Positions 1 through 5,417 of a stretch of 5,417 bases of DNA are shown piece by piece. The position numbers and the translations under genes were made by a program. Source of the stretch: Bacilli bacterium (GTDB lineage: Bacteria; Bacillota_I; Bacilli_A; RF39; UBA660); contig JAFUFG010000063.1 of the NCBI GenBank assembly GCA_017470045.1, positions 1 through 5,417 on the forward strand. Reading direction: 5' to 3'. The notes beneath the pieces were generated by a model, which searched no databases, was not told where the DNA came from, and saw nothing but the letters and a program-made list of their open reading frames with translations. The first letter of the stretch is position 1. Every line of letters starts with the position of its first letter.

Positions 1-10
1 CTCTTTTTTT
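1..10 (+). other. T-run at window edge, possibly the tail of an upstream terminator
   Basis: The window opens with CTC followed by seven T residues. Every other T-run of this kind here follows a hairpin, so this could be the U-tract of a terminator whose stem lies outside the window. The stem cannot be seen, so this is only inference. Confidence 0.25.
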
Positions 11-18
11 GTTATATT

Positions 19-24
19 TATAAT
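19..24 (+). promoter_or_regulatory. Consensus -10 box upstream of the 60-aa gene
   Basis: A perfect TATAAT lies 11 nt before the ATG at 36. The matching -35 would fall at or beyond the left edge, so it cannot be assessed. Transcription would start near 31, leaving only the GAGG at 31-34 as ribosome-binding sequence and a leader of about 5 nt. That is unusually short and lowers confidence in the box as the real promoter. Confidence 0.45.
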
Positions 25-35
25 GGAGATGAGGT

Positions 36-218
36 ATGTTAAAAGTAACACATGATGATATATTAGATTCGGATAATCGATTCGTAATAAAGAGCAAAGA
101 TGATTCTTCTAGTTTTACTATTGATTTAAGTTCTGTAATGAAGAAGAATCATGATGCGGATTCTGAAAAATCTAATCATAAATCTGATAAAAAGGATCAA
201 AAGAAGAATTCTAAGTAA
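36..218 (+). CDS. Hypothetical 60-aa charged protein, disordered C-terminus
   Basis: I do not recognise this protein. The ATG at 36 is preceded by GGAG (25-28) and GAGG (31-34), both acceptable Shine-Dalgarno sequences, and the frame closes at TAA 216-218. Residues 1-35 alternate hydrophobic and charged residues and could form a few short strands (for example FVIK and FTIDL). Residues 36-60 are almost entirely Lys, Asp, Ser, Asn, His and Gln, and are likely disordered and possibly nucleic-acid binding. The total is 12 Lys, 1 Arg, 11 Asp, 1 Glu and 11 Ser. There is no signal peptide, membrane segment or cysteine. It is a single-gene unit with a -10 box in front and a perfect hairpin terminator overlapping its stop codon, which supports a real gene. 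Function unknown. Confidence 0.7.
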   Translation: MLKVTHDDILDSDNRFVIKSKDDSSSFTIDLSSVMKKNHDADSEKSNHKSDKKDQKKNSK

Positions 219-229
219 TTCTTCTTTTT
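199..229 (+). terminator. Rho-independent terminator overlapping the 60-aa gene's stop codon
   Basis: The arm AAGAAGAATT (201-210) pairs perfectly with AATTCTTCTT (217-226) around the six-base loop CTAAGT, and A-U pairs can extend the stem to 199/228. The T-run covers 225-229. The ascending arm encodes the last residues (KKNSK), and the stop TAA (216-218) starts at the last loop base and runs into the descending arm. Confidence 0.85.
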
Positions 230-235
230 GTTCGA

Positions 236-264
236 TTGATTTTTTATTTGAAAAATACTAATAT
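236..264 (+). promoter_or_regulatory. Sigma-A-type promoter for the 259-aa gene
   Basis: A -35 TTGATT (236-241) and a -10 TAATAT (259-264) are separated by the ideal 17 bp. The start of transcription would be near 271, at the AGGGTGA Shine-Dalgarno, giving a leader of about 12 nt before the ATG at 283. It lies directly after the preceding terminator, so this gene is independently transcribed. Confidence 0.6.
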
Positions 265-282
265 ATTGATAGGGTGAGAGTC

Positions 283-1062
283 ATGAGGGTTCCTATTTTT
301 AATTTAAATAATAAAAGTAGTTTTAAGGATGAATATAGTAAGATTATTAAAGTGTTAAATAGTAAGTGTATTACGTTTAATGGGAAGAATTATACTTATT
401 TTGATTATGTAAATACGTATTTATTTCATAATTGGAATTATCGTGGTACTTATTTGGATTGCTTTGAATATTTAGACTTTATTGGAGTAAATCCGAATAA
501 TAAGAAGATTACAGAAGATGCTTTTCTAAATTTCCTAGAATTCTTACTTAATATGCAGAACTTAGTAGACTCTATTAAGATGATAGGGGATAAGACTACT
601 TATAGTACTACTTGTCGTAGTATTCTATTCCATAATATTCCTATTATCTTAGAGAATATGGGATATCAAGTATATTCTATTGATAATAAAGTAATGGTAC
701 TAAAGAAAGATATTGATTATGAAGATTTGTATGAGTTTATTCCGGATGATATATACGAATTAATTTTATCTTATCGAAGTGTTGATAATAACGGAATTAA
801 GATGAAGAGAATCATCTTAAATAAGATGTACGAATATATCGTTACGGATATTGATAAATATAAGTCTTATAATAGTACGATGATTTCTAGTATTAAATTA
901 GTTATGAATAAGATGGGAGTTATAGGGAATATTGATAAGAAGTATGCGGATTTAACAAATTATAAATTACGTAAATATTATGATTATTGTTTTTCTCTAA
1001 TGACTTATTTGATTCGAACGGAAACGATGCTTAAATATCGTGACGAATTACGAGAAATTTAA
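283..1062 (+). CDS. Hypothetical 259-aa protein, AbiJ-like C-terminal half (tentative)
   Basis: I chose the ATG at 283 because AGGGTGA (271-277) sits 5 nt before it. The in-frame GTG at 274 lies inside that Shine-Dalgarno and has none of its own. The protein is Lys/Tyr/Asn-rich, cytosolic-looking and mostly helical, with no signal peptide or membrane segment. From about residue 114 the order is a helix with ILFHNIPIILENMGY, a strand pair around YSIDNKVMVLKKD, a helix with YELILSYRS (from 158), an ILNKMYEYI helix, NKMGVIGNI near 209-217, then a Tyr-rich final helix ending in Lys/Arg/Glu. This order recalls the C-terminal region of AbiJ-type abortive-infection proteins (a YN...KG...K..IL block, an N-L-N-I-R-H-N-N motif, then a WYD...R helix). 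The Arg-His of that motif is absent here. This is remembered family architecture, not a search result, so function is unproven. Own promoter and terminator flank it. Confidence 0.8.
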   Translation: MRVPIFNLNNKSSFKDEYSKIIKVLNSKCITFNGKNYTYFDYVNTYLFHNWNYRGTYLDCFEYLDFIGVNPNNKKITEDAFLNFLEFLLNMQNLVDSIKMIGDKTTYSTTCRSILFHNIPIILENMGYQVYSIDNKVMVLKKDIDYEDLYEFIPDDIYELILSYRSVDNNGIKMKRIILNKMYEYIVTDIDKYKSYNSTMISSIKLVMNKMGVIGNIDKKYADLTNYKLRKYYDYCFSLMTYLIRTETMLKYRDELREI

Positions 1063-1070
1063 AAAACTAT

Positions 1071-1097
1071 GGAACTTGTTTTTTCAAGTTCTTTTTT
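1071..1097 (+). terminator. Rho-independent terminator after the 259-aa gene
   Basis: GAACTTG (1072-1078) pairs with CAAGTTC (1085-1091) around a six-T loop, plus a G-T pair at 1071/1092. It is followed by T at 1092-1097. It begins 9 nt after the TAA of the 259-aa gene. Confidence 0.85.
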
Positions 1098-1174
1098 GTT
1101 TGAATTTTTCTTTTTCTCTAAATGAATCTGTATTTTTTGGGTGATTTATGGTATAAATATTAATAATAGGTGGT
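1098..1174. other. Intergenic stretch with no confident feature
   Basis: Between the terminator and the next promoter I see only AT-rich sequence. A possible extended -10, TGGTATAAA (1149-1157), has no convincing -35, and an AGGTGG at 1168-1173 is not followed by a usable open frame. No gene is supported here. Confidence 0.5.
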
Positions 1175-1203
1175 TTGTTCATTTGAAATCTTTTTGATAA
1201 GAT
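1175..1203 (+). promoter_or_regulatory. Promoter with extended -10 for the 22-aa peptide gene
   Basis: The -35 TTGTTC (1175-1180) and -10 TAAGAT (1198-1203) are 17 bp apart, and the -10 carries the extended TGn element (TGA at 1195-1197). Transcription would start near 1210, just before the AAAAGGGGG ribosome-binding sequence. Confidence 0.6.
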
Positions 1204-1228
1204 ACATCCTCGAAAAGGGGGAATGATT

Positions 1229-1297
1229 ATGATTCTATTAACCATTTTATTTATCTTTTGTTGCTGTAGAGTGGCATCCATGGCGGATGACGATTAA
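1229..1297 (+). CDS. Small hydrophobic, Cys-rich peptide of 22 aa
   Basis: The frame starts at ATG 1229 and stops at TAA 1295-1297. AAAAGGGGG (1213-1221) ends 7 nt before this ATG, the optimal spacing. The in-frame ATG at 1223 is only 1 nt from it and is unlikely to be used. The peptide begins with a hydrophobic stretch (MILLTILFIF), continues with three consecutive cysteines (residues 11-13), then RVAS, and ends MADDD. This is the layout of a single-pass membrane micropeptide with an acidic tail, although the span is short. A promoter lies 26 nt upstream and a terminator 16 nt downstream, so it has a complete transcription unit of its own; this is the main argument that it is real. I cannot assign a family or function. 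It could be a membrane-associated regulator, a type I toxin-like peptide or a small subunit of an unlinked complex. No antisense RNA partner is evident. Confidence 0.6.
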   Translation: MILLTILFIFCCCRVASMADDD

Positions 1298-1313
1298 TTT
1301 GTGTGTAAAATTG

Positions 1314-1341
1314 AAGGAAAACTTATTGGTTTTCTTTTTTT
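1314..1341 (+). terminator. Rho-independent terminator after the 22-aa peptide gene
   Basis: The stem at 1314-1322 pairs with 1329-1337 (core GGAAAAC against GTTTTC plus G-T and A-T pairs) around the loop TTATTG, and a seven-T run covers 1335-1341. It separates the small gene from mutS. Confidence 0.75.
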
Positions 1342-1343
1342 AA

Positions 1344-1352
1344 TGTTATAAT
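1344..1352 (+). promoter_or_regulatory. Extended -10 promoter of mutS
   Basis: TGTTATAAT (1344-1352) is a perfect TGn-TATAAT extended -10, which needs little from a -35. The best -35 candidate, TTATTG (1323-1328, spacing 18), is weak and falls in the loop region of the preceding terminator. The predicted start is near 1359, just ahead of GTGGTGA (1361-1367), the mutS ribosome-binding site, 6 nt from the ATG. Confidence 0.65.
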
Positions 1353-1373
1353 AAACTCTAGTGGTGAAGTATT

Positions 1374-3926
1374 ATGAAACGTAGTGAAGTAGATCGTTCT
1401 AAATTAAGTCCGATGATGCAACAATATATGGAAATAAAAGATAAGTATGAAGATAGTATTATCTTTTTTCGACTTGGGGACTTTTATGAGATGTTTTTTG
1501 ATGATGCTATTTTAGTTTCTAGATTACTTGAACTAACTTTAACTGGAAAGCAAGCAGGATTAGATGAGAGAGTTCCAATGTGTGGTATTCCTCATCATGC
1601 TTATGCATCTTATGTCGATGATTTAATTGATAAAGGTTATAAAGTGGCTATTTGTGAACAGTTAGAAGATCCAAAAGAGACCAAAGGTATGGTTAAGAGA
1701 GATGTTATTCAGGTTGTTACAAAGGGTACTAGAATTGATTCGAATATTGATAGTAAGAGTAATAATTATATTGCGAATATTTATGCTTTCTCTTATTGCT
1801 TTGGAATCAGCTATATTGATATTTCTACTGGTGAAGTTAATTGCTTCTTGGTAGAAGGAGAAAATGATAAAGTTATTAAAGAAATTACTCGTCATAACTT
1901 TCGTGAAGTTATTGTAAATGATGATATTGACCGAGAAATTGTTGATTCTCTTCGTACTCAACATGAAGTATTAGTTACGATTACAAAAGATGAGTTAGAT
2001 GATAAGAATTACGAATATATTTATAAAGAGATTGAAGATGTTAGACTTGTTAAGACCATTCAACATTTACTTTATTACATTATCGATACAAAGAAAGGTG
2101 ACATGCATCACCTTCAAAAAGCGAATGTTATTAAGAGTAGTGAATATTTAGAGTTTGATGTTAATACTAAAAAGAATCTTGAATTAGTAGAGACATTACG
2201 TAACCGTGAAAGACAATACAGTTTATTATGGTTACTTGATAAATGTAAGACTGCAATGGGTTCTCGTTACCTAAAGAGTAATATAGAAAATCCATTAACG
2301 GATCGTAAAGCGATTGAACGTCGCTACGACTTTGTTTCGAAATTATCATGCGAATTCATCTTACGTGATGATTTAATTAAAGAACTTAGTAATGTATATG
2401 ACTTAGAACGTTTATGTGGACGTATTACTTATGGTAATTTAAATGCAAAAGATTTATTACAATTAAAGTCTTCTATTGGTAGTTTACCTACGATTAAGAA
2501 AATCTTAGAAGAACTTGGTTTTGATAAAAAGATTGAGACTTTTGATGATGTCTATTCTTTACTTGATCGTAGTATCTTAGAGGATGCTCCTTTTACCTTA
2601 CATGAGGGACGTTTAATTAAACCTGGATATAATAGTGAATTAGATGAATTAAAGAGTATTAGTAGTGGTTCTAAGGACTTTATTGTAAATCTTGAAAAAG
2701 AAGAGAAAGAACGTACTGGAATTAAAAACTTAAAGGTCGGATTTAATAAAGTATTCGGATATTATATTGAAGTGAGTAAAGGCCAACTTGGTCTTGTTAA
2801 AGAAGAGTTCGGATATGAGAGAAAACAAACATTAGCGAATTGTGAACGTTTTATTACGAAAGAATTAAAAGAAAAAGAAAATATTATTCTTGGTGCAGAA
2901 GAGAAGATTATTTCTTTGGAATATAAATTATTTATGGATATTCGTGAAGTAGTAAAACGATATGTTTCAAAATTACAAAGAGTCGCTAGAGTTATTTCTG
3001 AAGTAGATATGTTACAATCATTTAGTATTGTAACGGATAATTATAAATTCGTTAGACCGGAACTAACAAAGGATCGAATTGTAAAACTAATTGACTGTCG
3101 TCATCCAGTTGTAGAACAAGTCATGAAAGATAAATATATTCCAAATGATATTATTATGGATAAGACTACGGATATCTTATTAATCACTGGCCCTAATATG
3201 GCTGGTAAATCGACTTATATGCGTCAATTTGCAATTACTGTTATTATGGCTCAAATGGGATGTTTTGTTCCTTGTAAGAGCTGTACAATGCCAATTTTTG
3301 ATAAGATCTTTACTCGAATTGGAGCAAGTGATGATTTAGTTAGTGGTGAATCTACTTTCATGGTCGAAATGAAAGAAGCAAATTATGCGATTAGCGAAGC
3401 AACTGAAAATAGTTTAATTTTATTTGATGAATTAGGTAGAGGTACTGCTACTTATGATGGTATGAGTTTAGCACAATCTATATTAGAATATATTCATGAT
3501 AAGATTAAAGCAAAAACAATGTTTTCTACTCACTATCATGAGTTAACTGTCTTAGAAAAAGATTTAAAACATTTAAAGAATGTTCATGTTAGTGCGATTG
3601 AAGAAAATGGGAAAGTTACTTTCTTACATAAAGTAAAACCTGGGGCAGTTGATAAGAGTTACGGAATTCATGTTGCAAGCCTTGCACACTTGCCGGAATC
3701 ACTAATTTCTAGAGCAGATGAAATACTAAGTGTATATGAGAAAAAGAGTGTTAAGAAAGAAACATTTACTCAAACAAGTTTATTCGAATTAACAGAGAGT
3801 GAAGCAGAGCCAAAGATTGATCCATTAAGAGAAAAACTTAGTGAGATAAATCCATTGGAAATGACTCCAATGGATGCGTTAAGTTTTTTATATGAATTAA
3901 ATAAGGAAGCAAAGGAGAAAAAATAA
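1374..3926 (+). CDS. mutS: DNA mismatch repair protein MutS
   Basis: MutS recognises mismatches and small loops in newly replicated DNA as a sliding, ATP-driven dimer and recruits MutL. At 850 aa it has the full family length. Residues 13-125 are the mismatch-binding domain, with the Phe-Tyr-Glu wedge at F37/E39 in RLGDFYEMF. The connector follows at about 126-258, the lever and clamp at about 259-560 (clamp around 417-500), and the ATPase at about 565-780. The Walker A GPNMAGKST is at 606-614, the STFMVEM loop that contacts the partner ATP site at 660-666, Walker B LFDE ends at D685/E686, and the THYHE switch histidine is H720. A QTSLF at 800-804 matches a beta-clamp binding motif (QxxLF), and the tail to 850 resembles the dimerisation helices of other Firmicutes. 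ATG 1374 follows GTGGTGA. No frameshift or missing catalytic residue is seen. The stop overlaps the next gene's ATG. Confidence 0.98.
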   Translation: MKRSEVDRSKLSPMMQQYMEIKDKYEDSIIFFRLGDFYEMFFDDAILVSRLLELTLTGKQAGLDERVPMCGIPHHAYASYVDDLIDKGYKVAICEQLEDPKETKGMVKRDVIQVVTKGTRIDSNIDSKSNNYIANIYAFSYCFGISYIDISTGEVNCFLVEGENDKVIKEITRHNFREVIVNDDIDREIVDSLRTQHEVLVTITKDELDDKNYEYIYKEIEDVRLVKTIQHLLYYIIDTKKGDMHHLQKANVIKSSEYLEFDVNTKKNLELVETLRNRERQYSLLWLLDKCKTAMGSRYLKSNIENPLTDRKAIERRYDFVSKLSCEFILRDDLIKELSNVYDLERLCGRITYGNLNAKDLLQLKSSIGSLPTIKKILEELGFDKKIETFDDVYSLLDRSILEDAPFTLHEGRLIKPGYNSELDELKSISSGSKDFIVNLEKEEKERTGIKNLKVGFNKVFGYYIEVSKGQLGLVKEEFGYERKQTLANCERFITKELKEKENIILGAEEKIISLEYKLFMDIREVVKRYVSKLQRVARVISEVDMLQSFSIVTDNYKFVRPELTKDRIVKLIDCRHPVVEQVMKDKYIPNDIIMDKTTDILLITGPNMAGKSTYMRQFAITVIMAQMGCFVPCKSCTMPIFDKIFTRIGASDDLVSGESTFMVEMKEANYAISEATENSLILFDELGRGTATYDGMSLAQSILEYIHDKIKAKTMFSTHYHELTVLEKDLKHLKNVHVSAIEENGKVTFLHKVKPGAVDKSYGIHVASLAHLPESLISRADEILSVYEKKSVKKETFTQTSLFELTESEAEPKIDPLREKLSEINPLEMTPMDALSFLYELNKEAKEKK

Positions 3927-3928
3927 TG
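3913..3928 (+). promoter_or_regulatory. RBS and start-stop overlap coupling mutS to the next gene
   Basis: AGGAG (3913-3917) lies inside the last codons of mutS, 8 nt before ATG 3926-3928. The A at 3926 is both the last base of the mutS TAA and the first of the ATG. This TAATG arrangement implies one mRNA and likely translational coupling. Confidence 0.85.
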
Positions 3929-4684
3929 GATAACTATAAAGAAATATTTGAGAATAAAATGCGTGGGGAATCTAAGAAATTAGTAGATGCATTTTTATTA
4001 ATTCCAGAAGACAACATTACTGACATTAAAAGAGATGCTGTTTTATATGATATTAATGGAAATGAAGTAAGTACCGTATTTTTAGGAGACTACTTATTAA
4101 ATTGTCATAAGAGTCCAAAGTTATTTTCTTTAGAGATTCTTACAAATGGTAATGAACCAGTTTATAGTTATTATCAAACTATGAGAGGAAATCGTAATAC
4201 CATTTTTCAAACTGGCTATGTTCGTATTAAGGATGGCGAAATTGCAGATGCTGGTGTTCAAAATACGATTTATCCAAATAAAGTGGTTGAGAAGTATTTT
4301 AAAGATTATTGGAAATTTGATAAGAATGCAAAAGATGGTTTTTATACTTGTTTCCATGATTTTAGTAAGAAATTATTTGATGAGAAAGATATTAGCCCAA
4401 GTTATTATTATGGGGCAGAATCTCATCCGGAATTTGCTGATGCGGAATTAGTATTTGTAAATGACAATGGAGTAGTAGATGGAATTTATACAGATGTAAA
4501 TCGTAAAGCAGAAAACTATAAGGAAAATATCTGTTTATTAAATGATATGATGAATCGTAGAGCTAATCTTATTAAGATAACGACATTAATGGATGGTTCT
4601 AGCGAATTTCGTTTTGACGGAGTTGCGGATAGCGTTACGAATATCGAAAATACGGATTTCAAAAAATTCGATTTACACTATTAA
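3926..4684 (+). CDS. Hypothetical 252-aa protein coupled to mutS
   Basis: I do not recognise this protein. Its start overlaps the mutS stop by 1 nt and uses an AGGAG inside mutS, so it should be made from the mutS transcript in the cytosol. It has no signal peptide or membrane segment. The first 45 residues look helical and charged. The middle (about 45-115) alternates hydrophobic and polar residues like beta strands (VSTVFLGDYLL, LFSLEILTNG, TGYVRIKDGEI). Residues 115-165 are aromatic-rich (many Tyr, Phe, Trp and Lys), 165-200 include the strand-like DAELVFVNDNGVVDGIY, and the end has an Asn/Arg-rich helix (NDMMNRR), a strand (LIKITTLMDG) and an acidic tail closing in FKKFDLHY. No catalytic motif is obvious. 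Coupling to mutS suggests co-expression but does not prove a role in repair. It sits where mutL is found in many genomes, yet has no GHKL ATPase motif, so it is not MutL. Confidence 0.85.
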   Translation: MDNYKEIFENKMRGESKKLVDAFLLIPEDNITDIKRDAVLYDINGNEVSTVFLGDYLLNCHKSPKLFSLEILTNGNEPVYSYYQTMRGNRNTIFQTGYVRIKDGEIADAGVQNTIYPNKVVEKYFKDYWKFDKNAKDGFYTCFHDFSKKLFDEKDISPSYYYGAESHPEFADAELVFVNDNGVVDGIYTDVNRKAENYKENICLLNDMMNRRANLIKITTLMDGSSEFRFDGVADSVTNIENTDFKKFDLHY

Positions 4685-4698
4685 AAACTACTACTTTA

Positions 4699-4707
4699 TG
4701 ATAAAAT
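4699..4707 (+). promoter_or_regulatory. Possible extended -10 upstream of nusB
   Basis: TGATAAAAT (4699-4707) fits an extended -10 between the 252-aa gene and nusB. No good -35 is present, and the implied start near 4714 would fall inside the nusB ribosome-binding site. No terminator separates the genes, so nusB may simply be read through from mutS. Confidence 0.3.
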
Positions 4708-4709
4708 GT

Positions 4710-4718
4710 AGGTGGTGA
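4710..4718 (+). promoter_or_regulatory. nusB ribosome-binding site that fixes the start
   Basis: AGGTGGTGA lies 5 nt before ATG 4724. Two in-frame GTG codons at 4712 and 4715 are part of this site and are therefore unlikely starts. Confidence 0.75.
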
Positions 4719-4723
4719 TTTTT

Positions 4724-5125
4724 ATGAAAAACAGAAGTGAATTAAGAGAAGTAATCATGAAAGTAATTTATCAAGTAAATTTACTAAGTGAAACAAATCT
4801 TGATTATGATGTAGAAGACTTAATTAAAGAACAATTAGAAATTCAAAATGATTTTGTTACGGATAGTGTTAACGGAATTATAGAACATAAAGAACATATT
4901 TATGAGTTAGCAAATAAATATTTAACGGATTGGACAATGGATCGTTTAAATAAAGTAGATCAAGCTATTATTTGTTTAGGTATTTATGAATTACTTTATA
5001 CAGAGGTTCCAAGTGTTGTTGCAATTAACGAGGCAATTGAATTATCTAAGAAATACAGTGATGAAGCTGTAACGAAGATGATTAATGGGGTTCTTGATAA
5101 GATATATCACGAAGAAGAGAAATAA
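4724..5125 (+). CDS. nusB: Transcription antitermination factor NusB
   Basis: NusB binds boxA RNA with NusE (ribosomal protein S10) and keeps RNA polymerase processive on rRNA operons. The protein from ATG 4724 is 133 aa, the usual NusB length, and all-helical in pattern. It opens with the expected Arg/Glu-rich helix (NRSELREVIMKVIYQV, about 3-18). The C-terminal half carries the family's most conserved stretch: W70 followed by RLNKVD, IYELLY, VAINEA (99-104), ELSKKYS and INGVLDKI. Methionine replaces the common Phe in the K-F-I/V-NGVL segment, a conservative change. It follows the 252-aa gene by 39 nt and precedes xseA by 34 nt. In Bacillus, nusB is followed by folD and then xseA; here folD is missing between them. 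The start was moved to ATG 4724 because the longer version would translate its own Shine-Dalgarno. Confidence 0.95.
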   Translation: MKNRSELREVIMKVIYQVNLLSETNLDYDVEDLIKEQLEIQNDFVTDSVNGIIEHKEHIYELANKYLTDWTMDRLNKVDQAIICLGIYELLYTEVPSVVAINEAIELSKKYSDEAVTKMINGVLDKIYHEEEK

Positions 5126-5148
5126 TATTATATTATTTCTTTCTTTTT
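5116..5148 (+). terminator. AT-rich hairpin with T-run between nusB and xseA
   Basis: Bases 5116-5127 pair with 5131-5142 (AAATAATA against TATTATTT with G-C and G-T pairs at the base) around a three-base loop, followed by TTTCTTTTT (5140-5148). The nusB stop (5123-5125) is inside the stem. The stem is long but almost all A-U, so it is probably a weak terminator or attenuator, with partial read-through into xseA. Confidence 0.4.
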
Positions 5149-5154
5149 AGGAGG
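5149..5154 (+). promoter_or_regulatory. Consensus xseA ribosome-binding site
   Basis: AGGAGG, the strongest Shine-Dalgarno in the window, ends 5 nt before ATG 5160. It directly follows the T-run of the preceding hairpin. Confidence 0.85.
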
Positions 5155-5159
5155 TATTT

Positions 5160-5417
5160 ATGCAGGATAAGTATATTACAGTAACTCAACTTACTCGTTA
5201 TATTAAATATAAGATTGATAATGATGTACATTTAAATGAAGTGTTTTTAAAAGGTGAAATATCCAACTTTAAAGCGCATAGTAGGGGACACTTTTATTTC
5301 ACATTAAAAGATGAAGGTAGTCGTATTAACGCTGTGATGTTTGCCTCTGCTACTCGTAATGTAAAATTCATGCCACAAGATGGTATGAAAGTTATGGTTA
5401 CTGGTAAGATTAGCGTA
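5160..5417 (+). CDS. xseA: Exodeoxyribonuclease VII large subunit (N-terminal part, cut by window edge)
   Basis: Exonuclease VII degrades single-stranded DNA from both ends to oligonucleotides; XseA carries the DNA-binding OB fold and the catalytic domain and works with many copies of XseB. Only the first 86 residues are present, the frame being open to the last base. They match the family's N-terminus: [16 protein letters not shown] (5-20), then the OB-fold core with [12 protein letters not shown] (30-41), GHFYFTLKD (43-51) and INAVMF. The full protein is normally around 400-450 aa. The start has a consensus AGGAGG. In Firmicutes xseA usually sits near nusB, with xseB and ispA downstream, which fits this order. 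No fault is visible in the part that can be read. Confidence 0.95.
   Translation, partial: MQDKYITVTQLTRYIKYKIDNDVHLNEVFLKGEISNFKAHSRGHFYFTLKDEGSRINAVMFASATRNVKFMPQDGMKVMVTGKISV

Noticed and set aside
274..282. GTG at 274 as the start of the 259-aa protein
   Set aside because: The GTG lies inside the AGGGTGA that serves ATG 283, and nothing upstream resembles a Shine-Dalgarno.
1122..1163. 13-codon plus-strand frame from ATG 1122
   Set aside because: No ribosome-binding sequence precedes it and no promoter serves it.
1084..1281. 65-codon minus-strand open frame
   Set aside because: It is antisense to the 22-aa gene and its promoter, crosses the terminator at 1071-1097, and has no convincing ribosome-binding site on its strand.
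1662..1964. 100-codon minus-strand open frame inside mutS
   Set aside because: Asn/Ile-rich translation typical of the antisense of an AT-rich gene; mutS is unambiguous here.
2167..2349. 60-codon minus-strand open frame inside mutS
   Set aside because: Antisense shadow of the MutS lever domain, with no start signals.
4130..4451. Minus-strand (4130-4357) and alternative plus-frame (4218-4451) open frames
   Set aside because: Both lie wholly inside the 252-aa gene, which has a clear start and coupling; the translations are low-complexity Ile/Leu/Met-rich.
4643..4672. Inverted repeat ATCGAA/TTCGAT near the end of the 252-aa gene
   Set aside because: Only six pairs around an 18-base loop inside the coding region, not followed by a T-run; likely chance in AT-rich sequence.
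4691..4711. CTAC/GTAG dyad around the putative nusB -10
   Set aside because: Four base pairs with mismatches beyond them; too weak to call an operator.

Overview
The window is AT-rich, uses TAA as the stop of every complete gene, and reads Trp as TGG with no internal TGA, so the standard bacterial code (table 11) applies. Shine-Dalgarno sequences are strong and GGTGA/AGGAGG-like, terminators are short hairpins followed by T-runs, and MutS, NusB and XseA look like Firmicutes proteins. Together these point to a low-GC Firmicute, plausibly an uncultured gut Bacilli/Mollicutes-like lineage. That placement is inference from style, not from a search.

Layout, all on the + strand. (1) 1-230: a 60-aa Lys/Asp/Ser-rich unknown protein with its own -10 box and a terminator hairpin that overlaps its last codons. 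(2) 236-1097: a 259-aa unknown, largely helical protein with its own promoter and terminator; its C-terminal half distantly recalls AbiJ-type abortive-infection proteins. (3) 1175-1341: a compact unit that automatic gene callers would probably miss. It has a promoter with an extended -10, a strong SD, a 22-aa hydrophobic, Cys-rich peptide and a terminator. (4) 1344-4684: an extended -10 promoter, mutS (850 aa, all key motifs intact) and a 252-aa unknown gene translationally coupled to mutS by a 1-nt overlap (TAATG). The unknown gene sits where mutL often lies. (5) 4699-5417: nusB (133 aa) followed by the start of xseA, which runs off the window. An AT-rich hairpin lies between them.

The conserved part is housekeeping: mismatch recognition (MutS), transcription antitermination (NusB) and the large subunit of exonuclease VII (XseA), which in some bacteria acts in mismatch repair as one of the redundant exonucleases. 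The left 1.3 kb is a run of three small, separately promoted and terminated units of unknown function. No RNA genes, CRISPR arrays, insertion sequences or prophage hallmarks were seen.
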